This document shows, piece after piece, positions 24,723 to 33,385 of a DNA stretch of 39,947 nucleotides; position 1 is the first letter of the stretch; every line of letters starts with the position of its first letter. Position numbers and translations under genes: made by a program. The DNA comes from Granulicella sp. (GTDB taxonomy: Bacteria > Acidobacteriota > Terriglobia > Terriglobales > Acidobacteriaceae). The notes under the pieces were generated by a model that saw only the letters and a list, made by a program, of their open reading frames with translations, was not told where the DNA came from and made no database searches. The DNA lies in assembly GCA_027365345.1 (NCBI GenBank), contig DAHXNO010000017.1, positions 1-39,947 of the forward strand, read 5' to 3'.

Positions 24723-25087
24723 ATCCTGTTCCAGGATGTGTCGGCTGCTGCTGTGGTGGATTATGAATTTGGCGAATAGGGCTGTGATGCGGCGGCGTGG
24801 CGGTCAAGCGCGCAGTGGAGAGCCCGTACGGGCCTTGCAGTGGAGGGTGCGGGGGAGGGAGCGTGATTTGCCGCGATTCTCCATGGACAACCACGGCGGA
24901 GACTGATTTGGACTGACCAGGCCGAATCGGCTCTCAGTCCGTTCCGAAGGGGCTTGAACAAAGCTGTGACGGCGCGGATAATGGGCGCAATCGCTGGTGC
25001 GCGTCCCCCGCAATGGAGTAGATTGGTTCCAGGCACCGAACATCCTGCTGCGCGTGGTGATGACCTGGCAGTTGAACGAGGGAAACA
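24723..25087. other. Non-coding gap after the fucose genes, with a hairpin
   Basis: No open frame here is credible. A hairpin with arms GGACTGA (24910-24916) and TCAGTCC (24934-24940), and an inner GCC/GGC stem, is the best candidate for the 3' end of the fucose transcript; it lacks a T-run. A promoter for the next gene should be near its 3' end but I could not place it. Confidence 0.45.
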
Positions 25088-25306
25088 ATGAAAAATGAAG
25101 GTACCGTTGATCGCGTGATCCGTGTAGTGGTAGGGATTGGTCTATTGTGTCTGTTGTTTCTGCTGCGTGTGCATGGTCCAAATTACTGGATTGGCTGGCT
25201 TGGGCTGATCGGTCTGGTTCCGCTGTTGACAGGGCTGGTGGGCGTCTGCCCGATGTATAGTTTGTTGGGCATCCGCACCTGCAAGCTAAGCCAGCCGAGC
25301 AAGTAA
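25088..25306 (+). CDS. Small inner-membrane protein, DUF2892 (YgaP-like) family
   Basis: 72 residues, beginning MKNEGTVDRVIRVVVGIGLL, with two hydrophobic helices separated by a short polar turn (VHGPNYWIGW) and the family ending GVCPMYSLLGIRTC. This matches the DUF2892 membrane module that is often fused to or found near rhodanese domains; here it stands alone and no rhodanese is adjacent. Its role is unknown. GAGGG lies 5 bases before the ATG. A 7-bp hairpin (25314-25320 with 25330-25336) follows the stop within 10 bases and may terminate the transcript. Confidence 0.88.
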   Translation: MKNEGTVDRVIRVVVGIGLLCLLFLLRVHGPNYWIGWLGLIGLVPLLTGLVGVCPMYSLLGIRTCKLSQPSK

Positions 25307-25662
25307 AGCACTGGGAACGCCTGCATGGTGCGTTCCGCTGGAGACAAAGGGAAGGGTGTGCCATTTCTCGCGTGTTCTCCGATAGGCCTTGATCCCTTCA
25401 ATCCGTGCTTCCCGGCGCGTGATAAGACCATGTGGGATGCATGCGGGACGCGCAGCGCCCGAACGGACTTCGAGACAGCGCAGGAGCACGCCGCGCGCAA
25501 GGGAGCAGGGGGGCGACCTCCGTACGCCGCGTCACGATCAGCCGCGCACAGCGCAATGTTTCGGTTTTGCGATGTTGGGGGCTGACTGTTTCTGGTGAAT
25601 TGCCCGGGGTGCGGTGTTGGGACAGGCCGGGACACGGTCGCACGCATTCCGCAGCCAGCGGA
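25307..25662. other. Non-coding gap
   Basis: Apart from the GGAACGC/GCGTTCC hairpin at 25314-25336, nothing is recognised here. Open frames on both strands are Arg-rich shadows of GC-rich sequence without ribosome sites. Confidence 0.5.
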
Positions 25663-25905
25663 TTACTCTTTGGTTTTGAGCCGCAGTTCATTCTCGCGGA
25701 TGAACGCCTCGATCTCTGGCGCAGCGGCCAGTAGGCGGATCCACTGCTCTTTATAGAGCGTGACCGGAAAGCGGCCCATGCCATAGACAGAAACCGCGCC
25801 CTTCTCGCTGACCTTCAGGCTGATGCCGCCCTTTTCCTTGTTCTTGAGTTTGGCATTCTCCGCCCGCAGACGTTCCAGTTCCGCCTGCATCTCTGATTCA
25901 TTCAT
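25663..25905 (-). CDS. Small coiled-coil protein of unknown function
   Basis: 80 residues. The first 25 form a heptad-rich coiled coil (EMQAELERLRAENAKLKNK), followed by a compact domain with KVSEKGAVSVYGMGRFPVTLYKEQWIRLL and a charged C-terminal helix. The second part reads like a small beta-hairpin plus helix domain seen in short proteins of unknown function in many soil bacteria (from memory; not checked). A strong AAGGGAG lies about 8 bases before the ATG, which makes this a real gene despite its size. It probably self-associates through the coiled coil. No neighbour suggests a role. Confidence 0.75.
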   Translation of the reverse strand: MNESEMQAELERLRAENAKLKNKEKGGISLKVSEKGAVSVYGMGRFPVTLYKEQWIRLLAAAPEIEAFIRENELRLKTKE

Positions 25906-26328
25906 TCGGCAATCTCCCTTTCACTTCCAATCTAAATGGAATGCGCTCGGCGCGTCCTTCCTGTTGCCGAGGAATGCTCGCAGTCGCCGGACAGTTGGCG
26001 TCAGGTTATGGCTGGAGCGGGCCACTCAAGCCGCGGGCCAGAGCGTGGCGCTCTGGGGCCAGAGGCGGGGGGAGATCGAAGCAGCTCGCGAAGGTGATAC
26101 GTTGGTCTTGGCCGCCATAGCGATGGGTCCAGCGCCAAAACCTTCCGCCCGAGGGTGTGCCCACCCATACAGCCCGCCACCGTTGCTGACCTTGCACGGC
26201 TTTGCTCCTGGCTGGATGCGGTCTACTTCTACGGCGCCCCGCTGGCCGGAACTGTTCCGTCCATCTCCCATGTTCGGAGATGAACTTGGTTGAGGTTGGA
26301 CCGGGCAGGGTGGCATCAGTAGAATTTG
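25906..26328. other. Non-coding gap before tRNA-Ser(GGA)
   Basis: 423 bases without a convincing gene on either strand. A perfect 8-bp stem with a 3-base loop (CCAGAGCG at 26038-26045, CGCTCTGG at 26049-26056) is the only clear structure. It has no T-run. Confidence 0.5.
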
Positions 26329-26416
26329 TGGCGGAGAGACAGGGATTCGAACCCTGGATACCTTGCGGTATACACGCTTTCCAAGCGTGCGCCTTAAGCC
26401 ACTCGGCCATCTCTCC
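26329..26416 (-). tRNA. tRNA-Ser, anticodon GGA
   Basis: On the minus strand: acceptor arms GGAGAGA (26416 to 26410) and TCTCTCC (26339 to 26333), discriminator G, CCA encoded at 26331-26329. Anticodon stem CACGC/GCGTG encloses TTGGAAA with anticodon GGA. A long variable arm (TATACCGCAAGGTAT) marks it as class II; it reads UCC and UCU. Confidence 0.96.
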
Positions 26417-26511
26417 GCTCAAGCACCAGGCAACGTTTTGACTGTATCACAAGCAGGGAATGAAACGAAGGAGTCCATGCATTGCGTGATGACGCAAGGA
26501 AGATGGCTTTA

Positions 26512-26886
26512 TCAAAAACCGCCGCTCAGGCTGTAGAGCAATACCAGCAGAACGATCGAGCTGACGGCCACATACAAGCGATCTCTCTGTCTGGCAAACC
26601 CAACCACGCAGAAGACAACGCGCGCTATGGGTGTCGCGATCAGAAGAACAAGCCCAAGCTGGATCAAGGATCTGGGATCCAGATGAACCGCGCCATGCCA
26701 TATACCTGAGATCGTCCTCAAATCAAGGCTGCCCGCATGGAACGTTTTGTAGTGAGAGACGGGAAGATGAGGCTGGCGCAGGTAGAGAAATCCGCCCACG
26801 GCAGATACAATCGCCGCTGCGGTTACACCGAAGCGCAGCATCCCAGCCACAGAGAGTTCGAGTTCATGGTCGGTCGGTACACTCAT
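26512..26886 (-). CDS. DUF1634 membrane protein, partner of the TauE/SafE exporter
   Basis: 124 residues with three hydrophobic segments (about residues 16-34, 72-94 and 104-122) and the DUF1634 pattern near the start (ELELSVAGMLRFGVTAAAIV) and middle (DPRSLIQLGLVLLIATPIARVVFCVVGF). The function of this family is not established; it is regularly encoded next to TSUP-type permeases, and here its ATG overlaps the stop of that gene (TGATG), so the two are likely translationally coupled and probably work together in the inner membrane (inference). Confidence 0.88.
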   Translation of the reverse strand: MSVPTDHELELSVAGMLRFGVTAAAIVSAVGGFLYLRQPHLPVSHYKTFHAGSLDLRTISGIWHGAVHLDPRSLIQLGLVLLIATPIARVVFCVVGFARQRDRLYVAVSSIVLLVLLYSLSGGF

Positions 26887-27722
26887 CAGATTCTCCCCGT
26901 GATTCCGCTATAGATCATCTCGCAGCCAAGCACCACGACAACCAGAGCAAAGAGCTGCTTCAGGATAGAGACCCTTGCTTTGACCAGAACCCGTGTGCCC
27001 AGCAGCGAGCCGCACAAGACGCCCAACATGACCGGCAGAGCAATGGTTGGGTTGATATACCCGCGGGCCAGGTAGATGCCAGCGCTGGCGGCGGCAGTGA
27101 CTCCGATCATGAAGTTGCTGGTGGTGGTTGAGACCTTGAAGGGCAACTTCATCACCTGGTCCATGGCCAGCACCTTGACTGCGCCCGAGCCGATCCCCAG
27201 CAGTCCGGAGAGCGTGCCTGCCCCAAACATAATTCCAAAGCCGAGCGGCACGTCTTCCGCCGAATAAGCGTTGGTTCCTTCGAAGGAGGTAAAGGTCCCA
27301 GTGAGTTTTAGTTTGCTGGCCAGCGTATTTGGGTTTACGGGGATAAGATGATCGACTTTGCTTCGATAGGACGAAAAGGCGGAGTAAAGAAGGACGACGC
27401 CAAAGATGATGGCAATCCAGTGACCGGAGATCTTGGCGGTCAAATAGGCTCCGAAGACGGCTCCCAGCGTGGTGGCCACCTCCAGAAACATGCCGATGCG
27501 GATGTTGGAGAGACCTTCTCGCACGTAAGCGATGGCGGCTCCGGAAGACGTTGCAATCACGGAGACAAGGGACGCTCCGATCGCGTAGCGGATATCCACC
27601 TTGAAGAGGAGGGCCAACACGGGAACGATGACCACGCCGCCACCTAAACCAGTCATGGCTCCCAGTAAACCCGCCAGGATGGAAATGAAGAACAGAAGGG
27701 AACTGAAAACCAATGCACTCAC
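26886..27722 (-). CDS. Sulfite exporter TauE/SafE (TSUP) family permease
   Basis: Inner-membrane permease of 278 residues with about eight hydrophobic segments in two halves. The family motifs are GLLGAMTGLGGGVVIVPVLALLF in the first half and GIMFGAGTLSGLLGIGSGAVKVLAMD in the second. Members export or import small sulfur anions such as sulfite or sulfonates; the exact substrate is not visible. The start is GTG at 27722, with AAGGA seven bases upstream. It overlaps the DUF1634 gene by one base. Confidence 0.9.
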   Translation of the reverse strand: MSALVFSSLLFFISILAGLLGAMTGLGGGVVIVPVLALLFKVDIRYAIGASLVSVIATSSGAAIAYVREGLSNIRIGMFLEVATTLGAVFGAYLTAKISGHWIAIIFGVVLLYSAFSSYRSKVDHLIPVNPNTLASKLKLTGTFTSFEGTNAYSAEDVPLGFGIMFGAGTLSGLLGIGSGAVKVLAMDQVMKLPFKVSTTTSNFMIGVTAAASAGIYLARGYINPTIALPVMLGVLCGSLLGTRVLVKARVSILKQLFALVVVVLGCEMIYSGITGRI

Positions 27723-28109
27723 TCTGGATCCTTGGGGGCTGCCCGCAGGCGGCCACTGGCGTGGGTTAAGGATATGGGCGCTTCTAACGCCCTAAAAGCT
27801 GTTCTTCCTTAAGCTTACCCATGGTTTGCATCCCACACCTTCGCAGGGTGCTCTTGAGCTAGACCAAGCAGATGCCTTGTGCCTGGAATCCGCTCCGTGT
27901 CTTCACTCAACGTTAGGATACCAGAGGACAAAGGCTGGATAATGGAGGGCGCAGCGAGCAAGCGATGCGACAACAAGGGCAGATGGCGATAGCGAACGCC
28001 GCGTGGCGCTGGATGCGGATCCGTTGCTTCGGCTGAAATAGGTTTGGATCTGGGTAACGAAGCGAGGCAGGAACGAGGGGAGGGTTGCACGGCAGAAGAT
28101 AAGGATGAA
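27723..28109. other. Non-coding gap upstream of the TauE gene, with an extended imperfect palindrome
   Basis: Nested inverted segments span 27762-27821: TGGGT with ACCCA, TTAAGG (27766-27771) with CCTTAA (27807-27812), and GGGCG (27776-27780) with CGCCC (27788-27792). This lies 40-100 bases upstream of the exporter start, so it may be a leader structure or operator. The remaining 290 bases up to tRNA-Pro show nothing I recognise. Confidence 0.4.
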
Positions 28110-28186
<77 letters not shown>

Positions 28187-28558
28187 AACATGACCCTCTG
28201 GATACGCTCTGAGGGTTTGCTGATCTTCAGCCGATGGCGCGGGCGTTGAGGCAACAACAGAGCAGCAAGGCCCGGCAACCACCCCTCTGATAGTAGCAGA
28301 AGTTGAGCAATGCTGCCGTCGATTGCCGCCTGCACTCTGGTAGGAATTTTGCCGTTGCCGGGTATCGTGGAGTGGCATGCGGCGGCGCTTGCCTGGAGGA
28401 AAAAGCCGGGCATCCAGCGTCCCGGCGCGTTCTTGCTGCCGGCTGCTTTTCCCTCGCCATGGTGGCTCGCTCAGGTTCCATCCTTGACGCCATTCCTGCG
28501 CCGGTATGGGCTGCGTGGCCTTTGGAAGCCGCTCCTCTGAAGCGTTCCCCTGTAGCGA
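28187..28558. other. Non-coding gap upstream of tRNA-Pro
   Basis: 372 bases with no recognised gene. ACCCTC (near 28192) and GAGGGT (near 28212) could form a 6-bp hairpin just upstream of the tRNA. Other open frames have no ribosome site. Confidence 0.45.
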
Positions 28559-29005
28559 TCATCGGTAGATCAGATGGATGGTTGTCTCCGTCGATGGACA
28601 GGTGACCTGCACAGCCGCAGCGGAGAAATGCGGCGGGCTCAGAAAGGCGTGTGGATTATTGGCGAAGCCGAAGCCTTCCTTGGGAATGCCGAGGAAGTTG
28701 CGATCGAGCTTATGATTACTGTTCTCGTCGTGCAACACGGCGATGGAGTAACGGCCGGCCGGAACCTGGAGCGTGACGCTTGTCGCTGTTCCAGTGATCG
28801 GATAGCCATGATGGAAGTAGGCTTTGTTGTTGTTCTCCGGCCAGCCATCCGGAGAGGTGAACAAGGTGATGCCGAGATCCCCTTTCAGATTGCGAAAGCC
28901 ATCGACATGGATGGTTAAAGAGCAGGTGGCGCTCTGCGCGGCAGCCGACGAGGGCATCCACAGGAGGATGGTAACGGCAAGGAGGGCAAAGAATGCCTTT
29001 TGCAT
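28559..29005 (-). CDS. Secreted DUF2141 protein
   Basis: 148 residues with a signal peptide (FFALLAVTILLWMPSSAAAQ) and a single beta-sandwich of the DUF2141 type: CSLTIHVDGFRNLKGDLGITLFTSPDGWP at the start and PAGRYSIAVLHDENSNHKLDRNFLGIPKEGFGFANN in the middle, the latter with an acidic D-E-N-x-N-x-K-L-D loop that resembles a calcium site. Function is unknown; the protein is periplasmic or outer-membrane associated. GAGG lies 8 bases before the ATG. It is 66 bases downstream of the beta-barrel gene on the same strand and probably the last gene of that operon. Confidence 0.87.
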   Translation of the reverse strand: MQKAFFALLAVTILLWMPSSAAAQSATCSLTIHVDGFRNLKGDLGITLFTSPDGWPENNNKAYFHHGYPITGTATSVTLQVPAGRYSIAVLHDENSNHKLDRNFLGIPKEGFGFANNPHAFLSPPHFSAAAVQVTCPSTETTIHLIYR

Positions 29006-29071
29006 GGTGCGGCCTCGCTATGCGGGACGGCGGAGAAGATGCCCTCCGCCTTCCGGTCAGGTTGCTTTTGC

Positions 29072-29803
29072 TTAGTGGACGTTGTGGCCAAAGTGGATGG
29101 CAGGACCGACGGAGAAGCGATAGACCCAGCCGCCGTTGGCCAGCAGATCATTCATGGGGTGAGTATGGGCGATGTCGATGGTAAAGCGAGCGCTGAAATG
29201 CTTGCTGAAATTGACATCCGTTCCGCCGCCAACTCCGTAACCGCCTGTCCAGTCCAGCTTGACGCCGGAAGTCGGCACCAATCCCTGCTGCTCCAACGCG
29301 CCCACCACTGCCGTGGAAACGGCGTCCGTCGGATGCGGCGTTGCGCTAACGCGGAAGGCGCTCAGCACCGGATGGATAAAGAACGTCTCCTTGACGAAAT
29401 GCCGGTAGACGAGCTGCGGACCTGCGGTGAAGGTCTGAATGTTCACGTGCGTTGGGACACTCAGACTGTATCCGGGCGGCAGGATCGCGGCCAACTCCAT
29501 CTGCAGGGCTGTGGGCAGCAGAGACGGCGTCAGTTGCGTGCTGCCCGTTTGGACGCTGTAATCGAAGCCGCTGGCTAACCAGCGGGTATTGTTGACTCCA
29601 AACTGCGTGCCGACTCCCTGTTGGTTCAAGTCATTCACAAACGGAGCGTAAATGCCTGAGAATCCAACATAGGCGTCGTAACGGCCTACATAGGTGCTGT
29701 TTCCTGGGGCCTGCTGTGCCAGGACGCCTTGTCCGGTCAGCAACGCCAGGCCGGTCAGTAACATGAACCTTCCCATTGCTCGAAAGTGATTGTTCCGCGT
29801 CAT
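29072..29803 (-). CDS. Outer-membrane beta-barrel protein
   Basis: 243 residues with a signal peptide ending near VLAQQ and alternating amphipathic strands through the rest (YDAYVGFSGIYAPF, AGPQLVYRHF, DWTGGYGVGGGTDVNFSKHFSARFTIDIAHTHPM, WVYRFSVGPAIHFG), the pattern of small OmpA/OmpW-type barrels of eight to ten strands. It is not a FadL homologue by sequence. AAGGAG lies directly upstream of the ATG at 29803, and that ATG overlaps the stop of the hydrolase gene by 4 bases (ATGA). Coupling to an acyl-CoA ligase and a hydrolase suggests a role in uptake or sensing of a hydrophobic substrate (inference). Confidence 0.8.
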   Translation of the reverse strand: MTRNNHFRAMGRFMLLTGLALLTGQGVLAQQAPGNSTYVGRYDAYVGFSGIYAPFVNDLNQQGVGTQFGVNNTRWLASGFDYSVQTGSTQLTPSLLPTALQMELAAILPPGYSLSVPTHVNIQTFTAGPQLVYRHFVKETFFIHPVLSAFRVSATPHPTDAVSTAVVGALEQQGLVPTSGVKLDWTGGYGVGGGTDVNFSKHFSARFTIDIAHTHPMNDLLANGGWVYRFSVGPAIHFGHNVH

Positions 29804-30633
29804 GGTTTCTCCTTGCTTCGTTCGAATGCTGTGATGGGTTGGGATGGCCGAGTGCAGAAGTCCCTTGCAGAGAGGAACTGAGCCACCTGCGCAATGAGTG
29901 CGCTGGTCTGCTCACGGTGCGGGAGGTGGCCCGCCTCGGGAAAGACATGTGATTCAAGATTTGGCAGATATTGCCGCAGTACATCGAGGTGTGCGTTGGT
30001 TCCAAATTCGTCGCGGCCGCCTTGGAAGACCTGGACGGGACATTGGATCCGACGAAGCAACTCGCGGGGGAAAAAATCTTCCAGCCTCATGCGTAGAACC
30101 CACTTGGCCCAATGGCTGAAGACTCCGTCGGCGTCGCGATGATATTTGGCTAAGTTGGCCTGGAGTCTGCTGCCGGGGTAGGTTTCCACGAGATTCTGGA
30201 CATAGTGGTGCACAGCTTCATCCGGATTGAGGTGCGGACTTTCCAGAATGAGAGCGCGGGGGGAGGCGCCGGATGCGGCGTACAGCATGGCGATGGCTGC
30301 GCCTTCGCTGTGGCCGTACAGAACCGGATCGGAGATTCCGTAGATTGCGAGCAGAGCTGGAATCACTTTTTGCACCTGACGCTGGTAATGCGCGGCATCG
30401 CGCTCTTCGAGAGGACCTTCGGAGCTTCCATGTCCAGGCCGTGAGTAGCTCAGGACGTGGTAGCTGGTAGCTCGGCATAATTGTTGGGGAAAATCTTTCC
30501 AATAGCTCACTGAACCAAGAGCCTCGTGCAGCAGGAGGATGGTTCCGCGGGCTGCCGGCGCGGCCTGATAGGCCACTTCGACTTGTTTCCCGAGGATCAA
30601 CTGAAATTCCGGTGAGGACAATGCGGATGCCAT
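29800..30633 (-). CDS. Alpha/beta hydrolase
   Basis: 277 residues with the alpha/beta hydrolase fold: oxyanion region LLLHEALGSVSYW, nucleophile elbow G-H-S-E-G with Ser109, and acid and base at Asp208 (GGRDEFG) and His236 (EAGHLPHRE). Likely an esterase, lipase or thioesterase-like enzyme in the cytoplasm; no signal peptide is seen from this start. The frame is open to 30765, but the ATG at 30633 forms TAATG with the stop of the ligase gene and gives the expected start just before the first strand. Lying between an acyl-CoA ligase and an outer-membrane barrel, it may release acyl chains from esters for activation (inference). Confidence 0.87.
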   Translation of the reverse strand: MASALSSPEFQLILGKQVEVAYQAAPAARGTILLLHEALGSVSYWKDFPQQLCRATSYHVLSYSRPGHGSSEGPLEERDAAHYQRQVQKVIPALLAIYGISDPVLYGHSEGAAIAMLYAASGASPRALILESPHLNPDEAVHHYVQNLVETYPGSRLQANLAKYHRDADGVFSHWAKWVLRMRLEDFFPRELLRRIQCPVQVFQGGRDEFGTNAHLDVLRQYLPNLESHVFPEAGHLPHREQTSALIAQVAQFLSARDFCTRPSQPITAFERSKEKP

Positions 30634-32369
30634 TATTGCGCCTCCAGCCAGAGAATTCGTTTGCCCGCAAGCTCCCATTGCCGGAACTGCGAGGAGTAAC
30701 GTTGTTCCAGAGCGAATCGGCGCACCTTGAAGGTCGGGGTGAGATAGCCGTTGTCTATCGTCCACGGCTGCTGCGAAACAGCGATGAAGCCGAGATGCTC
30801 CGCTGTCTCCAGATTTGCGTTGACACGCTGCAAGCAGGCTTCGAGCTCGGCTTCGACCTGGGCGCGATGCTTCGGGTTTAAGCAGGCTTCACGCCGTTCC
30901 GGCGAGAGAACGGCGAGGGCAAAGGGCTGATTGACGCCCTCGCCGAAGACCGCTACGCTCTCAAAGATGTTGGTCACGGTCAGGAGTTCCTCGATGCGAG
31001 CCGGATAGACGTACTTGCCTTTGGAGGTCTTGAACTCTTCCTTGAGCCGGCCAACCAGGCGGAGGCGGCCTTCGGCATCGATCTCTCCGCGGTCGCCGGT
31101 GCAGAAGAATCCATCCGAGGTAAAAGCAGCGCGGGTCTTTTCCGGATTGCGGAAGTATCCCAACATATTCATGGGTCCGCGAATCTGTATCTCCCCTTCG
31201 GGCGAGATTCGGGTTTCCGCATAGGGGCTGGCCTGGCCGACAAAGCCCACGCGCTCCGAGCCCGGCAGGGGAACATGCGTGATGCCGGTTTCCGTCATGC
31301 CGTAGCCTTCGATAAAGTTCAATCCCAAGCTGCGGTACCAGCGGATCAGATCCACCGGTGTGGCGGCTCCGCCACCGGCCAGGATGCGGGTGTGGTCCAG
31401 CCCGAGGCCGCGCCGGATCTTTCTTCGGGTGAGTGCGCCCACCACAGGCAGCGCCAGAAGCAGCCGCAGCCGTTTCTCCGAAACGCGCTCGTAGACCTTC
31501 TGCTGAAAACGAGCGTAAAGCCGAGGTACGGAGAAAAATACCGTGGAACGGGCGCGGGCAAGATCCGTAGGGAATGTTTCCAGACTTTCGACAAAGTAGA
31601 TTTCAACCGGCGAGAAGAGCGCGTTCATCTCGATGAGAGCGCGTTCAGCGATATGGGCCAGGGGCAAATAGGAGAGGACGCGATCAGTCTCCGTCAGGCC
31701 GGCAGGAAACTGCGACTGCATCGACAACCCCATCATGCTGAGGCCCTGGAAGGAGTGGATCGCGCCTTTGGGCTGGCCGGTGCTGCCGGATGAGTAGATG
31801 ATGGTGGCGACATCCAGCGCGTCGCGCAGCGGGCTGTGCTGGAGCGGCGGCTGGGCTGTCAGCAGGTCATTCCAATGCAGGCAATGAGCGGGGAGGGAGG
31901 CGGGATCGGCGTCCGGGCATGCGATGGAAACAAAGGAATCTGTGCTTTGGGGCGAGTTGGGGATCGCATGCTCAAAGCGCCCCAGGAAGCAGGCTACCGG
32001 ACCGCAGTGCTCGCAGATGGCTTCCTTGGTTTGCAAGCTGGCGGAAGGAAAGAGCGGAACGCTGACGTATCCGGCCATCCAGATAGCAAAGTCAGCCATG
32101 AGCCACCATGCGCTGTTTTTGCCCAGAATGATGATGCGCGATCCGGCAGGCCAGCGCTGCGCCTTGAGCCATGCCGCCATCCGCCGAACCTCCAGCATGG
32201 CTTCGCCCCAGGTCCAGGTGCGGGTTGTGCCCTGGATGGGCTGGACAAGAAAGCGCATCCATCTGCGCTCTTGCTCAAATGCGTAAAGCCTCTGGAGGGG
32301 AAGCTCTCGCGGGTTGAGCACAGCCGTGGCGGCGGGGTTGGCGCCGATACTCTCCGTAACGATCCGTTC
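30633..32369 (-). CDS. AMP-forming acyl-CoA synthetase (long-chain type)
   Basis: Activates a carboxylic acid, probably a fatty acid, with ATP and CoA. 578 residues with the adenylate-forming core motifs: P-loop YSSGSTGQPKG at 193-203, EGYGMTETGITH, FCTGDRGEIDAEGRLRLVGR, and SKGKYVYPARIEELL, the hinge region of long-chain ligases. I chose the ATG at 32369 (GAGG about ten bases upstream) over a GTG at 32405 that would add an Arg-rich piece. It heads an operon with the hydrolase and beta-barrel genes, and is divergent from an SDR gene. The neighbouring beta-oxidation operon supports fatty acid or a related branched or aromatic acid as substrate. Confidence 0.9.
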   Translation of the reverse strand, partial: ERIVTESIGANPAATAVLNPRELPLQRLYAFEQERRWMRFLVQPIQGTTRTWTWGEAMLEVRRMAAWLKAQRWPAGSRIIILGKNSAWWLMADFAIWMAGYVSVPLFPSASLQTKEAICEHCGPVACFLGRFEHAIPNSPQSTDSFVSIACPDADPASLPAHCLHWNDLLTAQPPLQHSPLRDALDVATIIYSSGSTGQPKGAIHSFQGLSMMGLSMQSQFPAGLTETDRVLSYLPLAHIAERALIEMNALFSPVEIYFVESLETFPTDLARARSTVFFSVPRLYARFQQKVYERVSEKRLRLLLALPVVGALTRRKIRRGLGLDHTRILAGGGAATPVDLIRWYRSLGLNFIEGYGMTETGITHVPLPGSERVGFVGQASPYAETRISPEGEIQIRGPMNMLGYFRNPEKTRAAFTSDGFFCTGDRGEIDAEGRLRLVGRLKEEFKTSKGKYVYPARIEELLTVTNIFESVAVFGEGVNQPFALAVLSPERREACLNPKHRAQVEAELEACLQRVNANLETAEHLGFIAVSQQPWTIDNGYLTPTFKVRRFALEQRYSSQFRQWELAGKRILWLEAQ

Positions 32370-32559
32370 CATAGAAGAACGCCTCAACCGTAAAAATCTA
32401 ACCACCGGGTAAAATAATCATTCTTGTAGACGTTTGTCACGAACTTTTTTACTATCGGGACAGAAAAAGCTTTCCAGTATTCGGTTCGCGGGGCGGAATG
32501 GGCTGCCCACTATGCCGGATCATTGATAGTATTTATAAGAAAATAAAGGAGATAATACT
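32370..32559. promoter_or_regulatory. Divergent promoter region of acyl-CoA ligase and SDR genes
   Basis: AT-rich 190-base gap. AAAGGAG at 32546-32551 (with the preceding A) is the ribosome site for the TTG start at 32560. The stretch around 32525-32545 (TTGATAGTATTTATAAG) is the likely -10 area for the rightward gene. I searched for the TGACC-type palindromes found at the fad promoter and did not see one here. Confidence 0.4.
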
Positions 32560-33378
32560 TTGTCGAGCCTAAAGGGAAAGACCTTGCTGATTACCGGAGC
32601 CAGTCGAGGGATCGGGTTGGCCATCGCTCTGCGAGCAGCCCGGGAAGGCGCCCACATTGTTCTGCTGGCCAAGACGACCGAGCCGCATCCCCGTCTGCCG
32701 GGCACCATTTTTACGGCCGCCTCTGAGATTGAAAAGGCTGGCGGCAAATCGCTTCCGCTGGCCGTGGACATCCGGTTTGAGGATCAGATTCAGCAAGCGG
32801 TGCAGCGCGGAGCGGAGCACTTTGGTGGGATTGACATCCTGGTGAACAACGCCAGCGCCATCAGCCTGACCGGCACGACAGAGACCAGCATGAAGCGGTT
32901 TGACCTGATGATGGGCGTGAATGTGCGCGGAAGCTTCGCCTGCGCGCAGGCTTGTCTTCCGTATCTGAAGAACGCGGAAAACCCACACATTCTGATGCTG
33001 TCGCCGCCGATCGATCTGCGTCCCAAGTGGTTTGCCCCGCATACGGCTTACACGATCTCCAAGTATGGAATGAGCATGTGCGTGCTGGGCATGGCCGAGG
33101 AGTTTCGTTCGTTGGGGATTGCGGTGAACGCACTTTGGCCGCGGACCGTGATCGCTACCGCGGCGCTGCAGGCGATTCCCGGAATGGACGGCGCACCGGC
33201 GAGAAGTCCGGAGATTGTGGCGGACGCGGCTGCGGTTATTCTGAAGCAGGAGGCGCGTTCGACCAGCGGCAATTTCTTCATTGATGAAGAGGTGCTGCGG
33301 GCCGCGGGCGTCACGGAGTTCAGCAGGTATGAGACACAGCCAGGGCGGCCGATGCTGACCGACCTGTTTCTGGATTGA
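32560..33378 (+). CDS. Short-chain dehydrogenase, HSDL2-like
   Basis: NAD(P)-dependent SDR of 272 residues. Cofactor motif TGASRGIG at 12-19, NNAS at 97-100, catalytic Ser148, Tyr164 and Lys168 (AYTISKYGM). The phrases AKTTEPHPRLPGTI and LSPPIDLRPKWF are characteristic of the hydroxysteroid-dehydrogenase-like-2 group, which lies near fatty-acid or isoprenoid-acid catabolism in bacteria; the true substrate is unknown. Start is TTG with AAAGGAG eight bases upstream. Setting between the acyl-CoA ligase and the fad operon suggests oxidation of an acyl-chain alcohol or hydroxyacyl compound (inference). Confidence 0.88.
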   Translation: MSSLKGKTLLITGASRGIGLAIALRAAREGAHIVLLAKTTEPHPRLPGTIFTAASEIEKAGGKSLPLAVDIRFEDQIQQAVQRGAEHFGGIDILVNNASAISLTGTTETSMKRFDLMMGVNVRGSFACAQACLPYLKNAENPHILMLSPPIDLRPKWFAPHTAYTISKYGMSMCVLGMAEEFRSLGIAVNALWPRTVIATAALQAIPGMDGAPARSPEIVADAAAVILKQEARSTSGNFFIDEEVLRAAGVTEFSRYETQPGRPMLTDLFLD

Positions 33379-33385
33379 GCGCAGC

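Noticed and set aside
24616-25036. Several 70-190-codon frames between the fucose SDR and the DUF2892 gene
   Set aside because: Mutually overlapping, Arg/Pro-rich and without ribosome sites.
32406-32440. A Bacillus FadR-like half-site (GAATGATTATTT) near the acyl-CoA ligase
   Set aside because: Only one half resembles the motif and no inverted partner is present.
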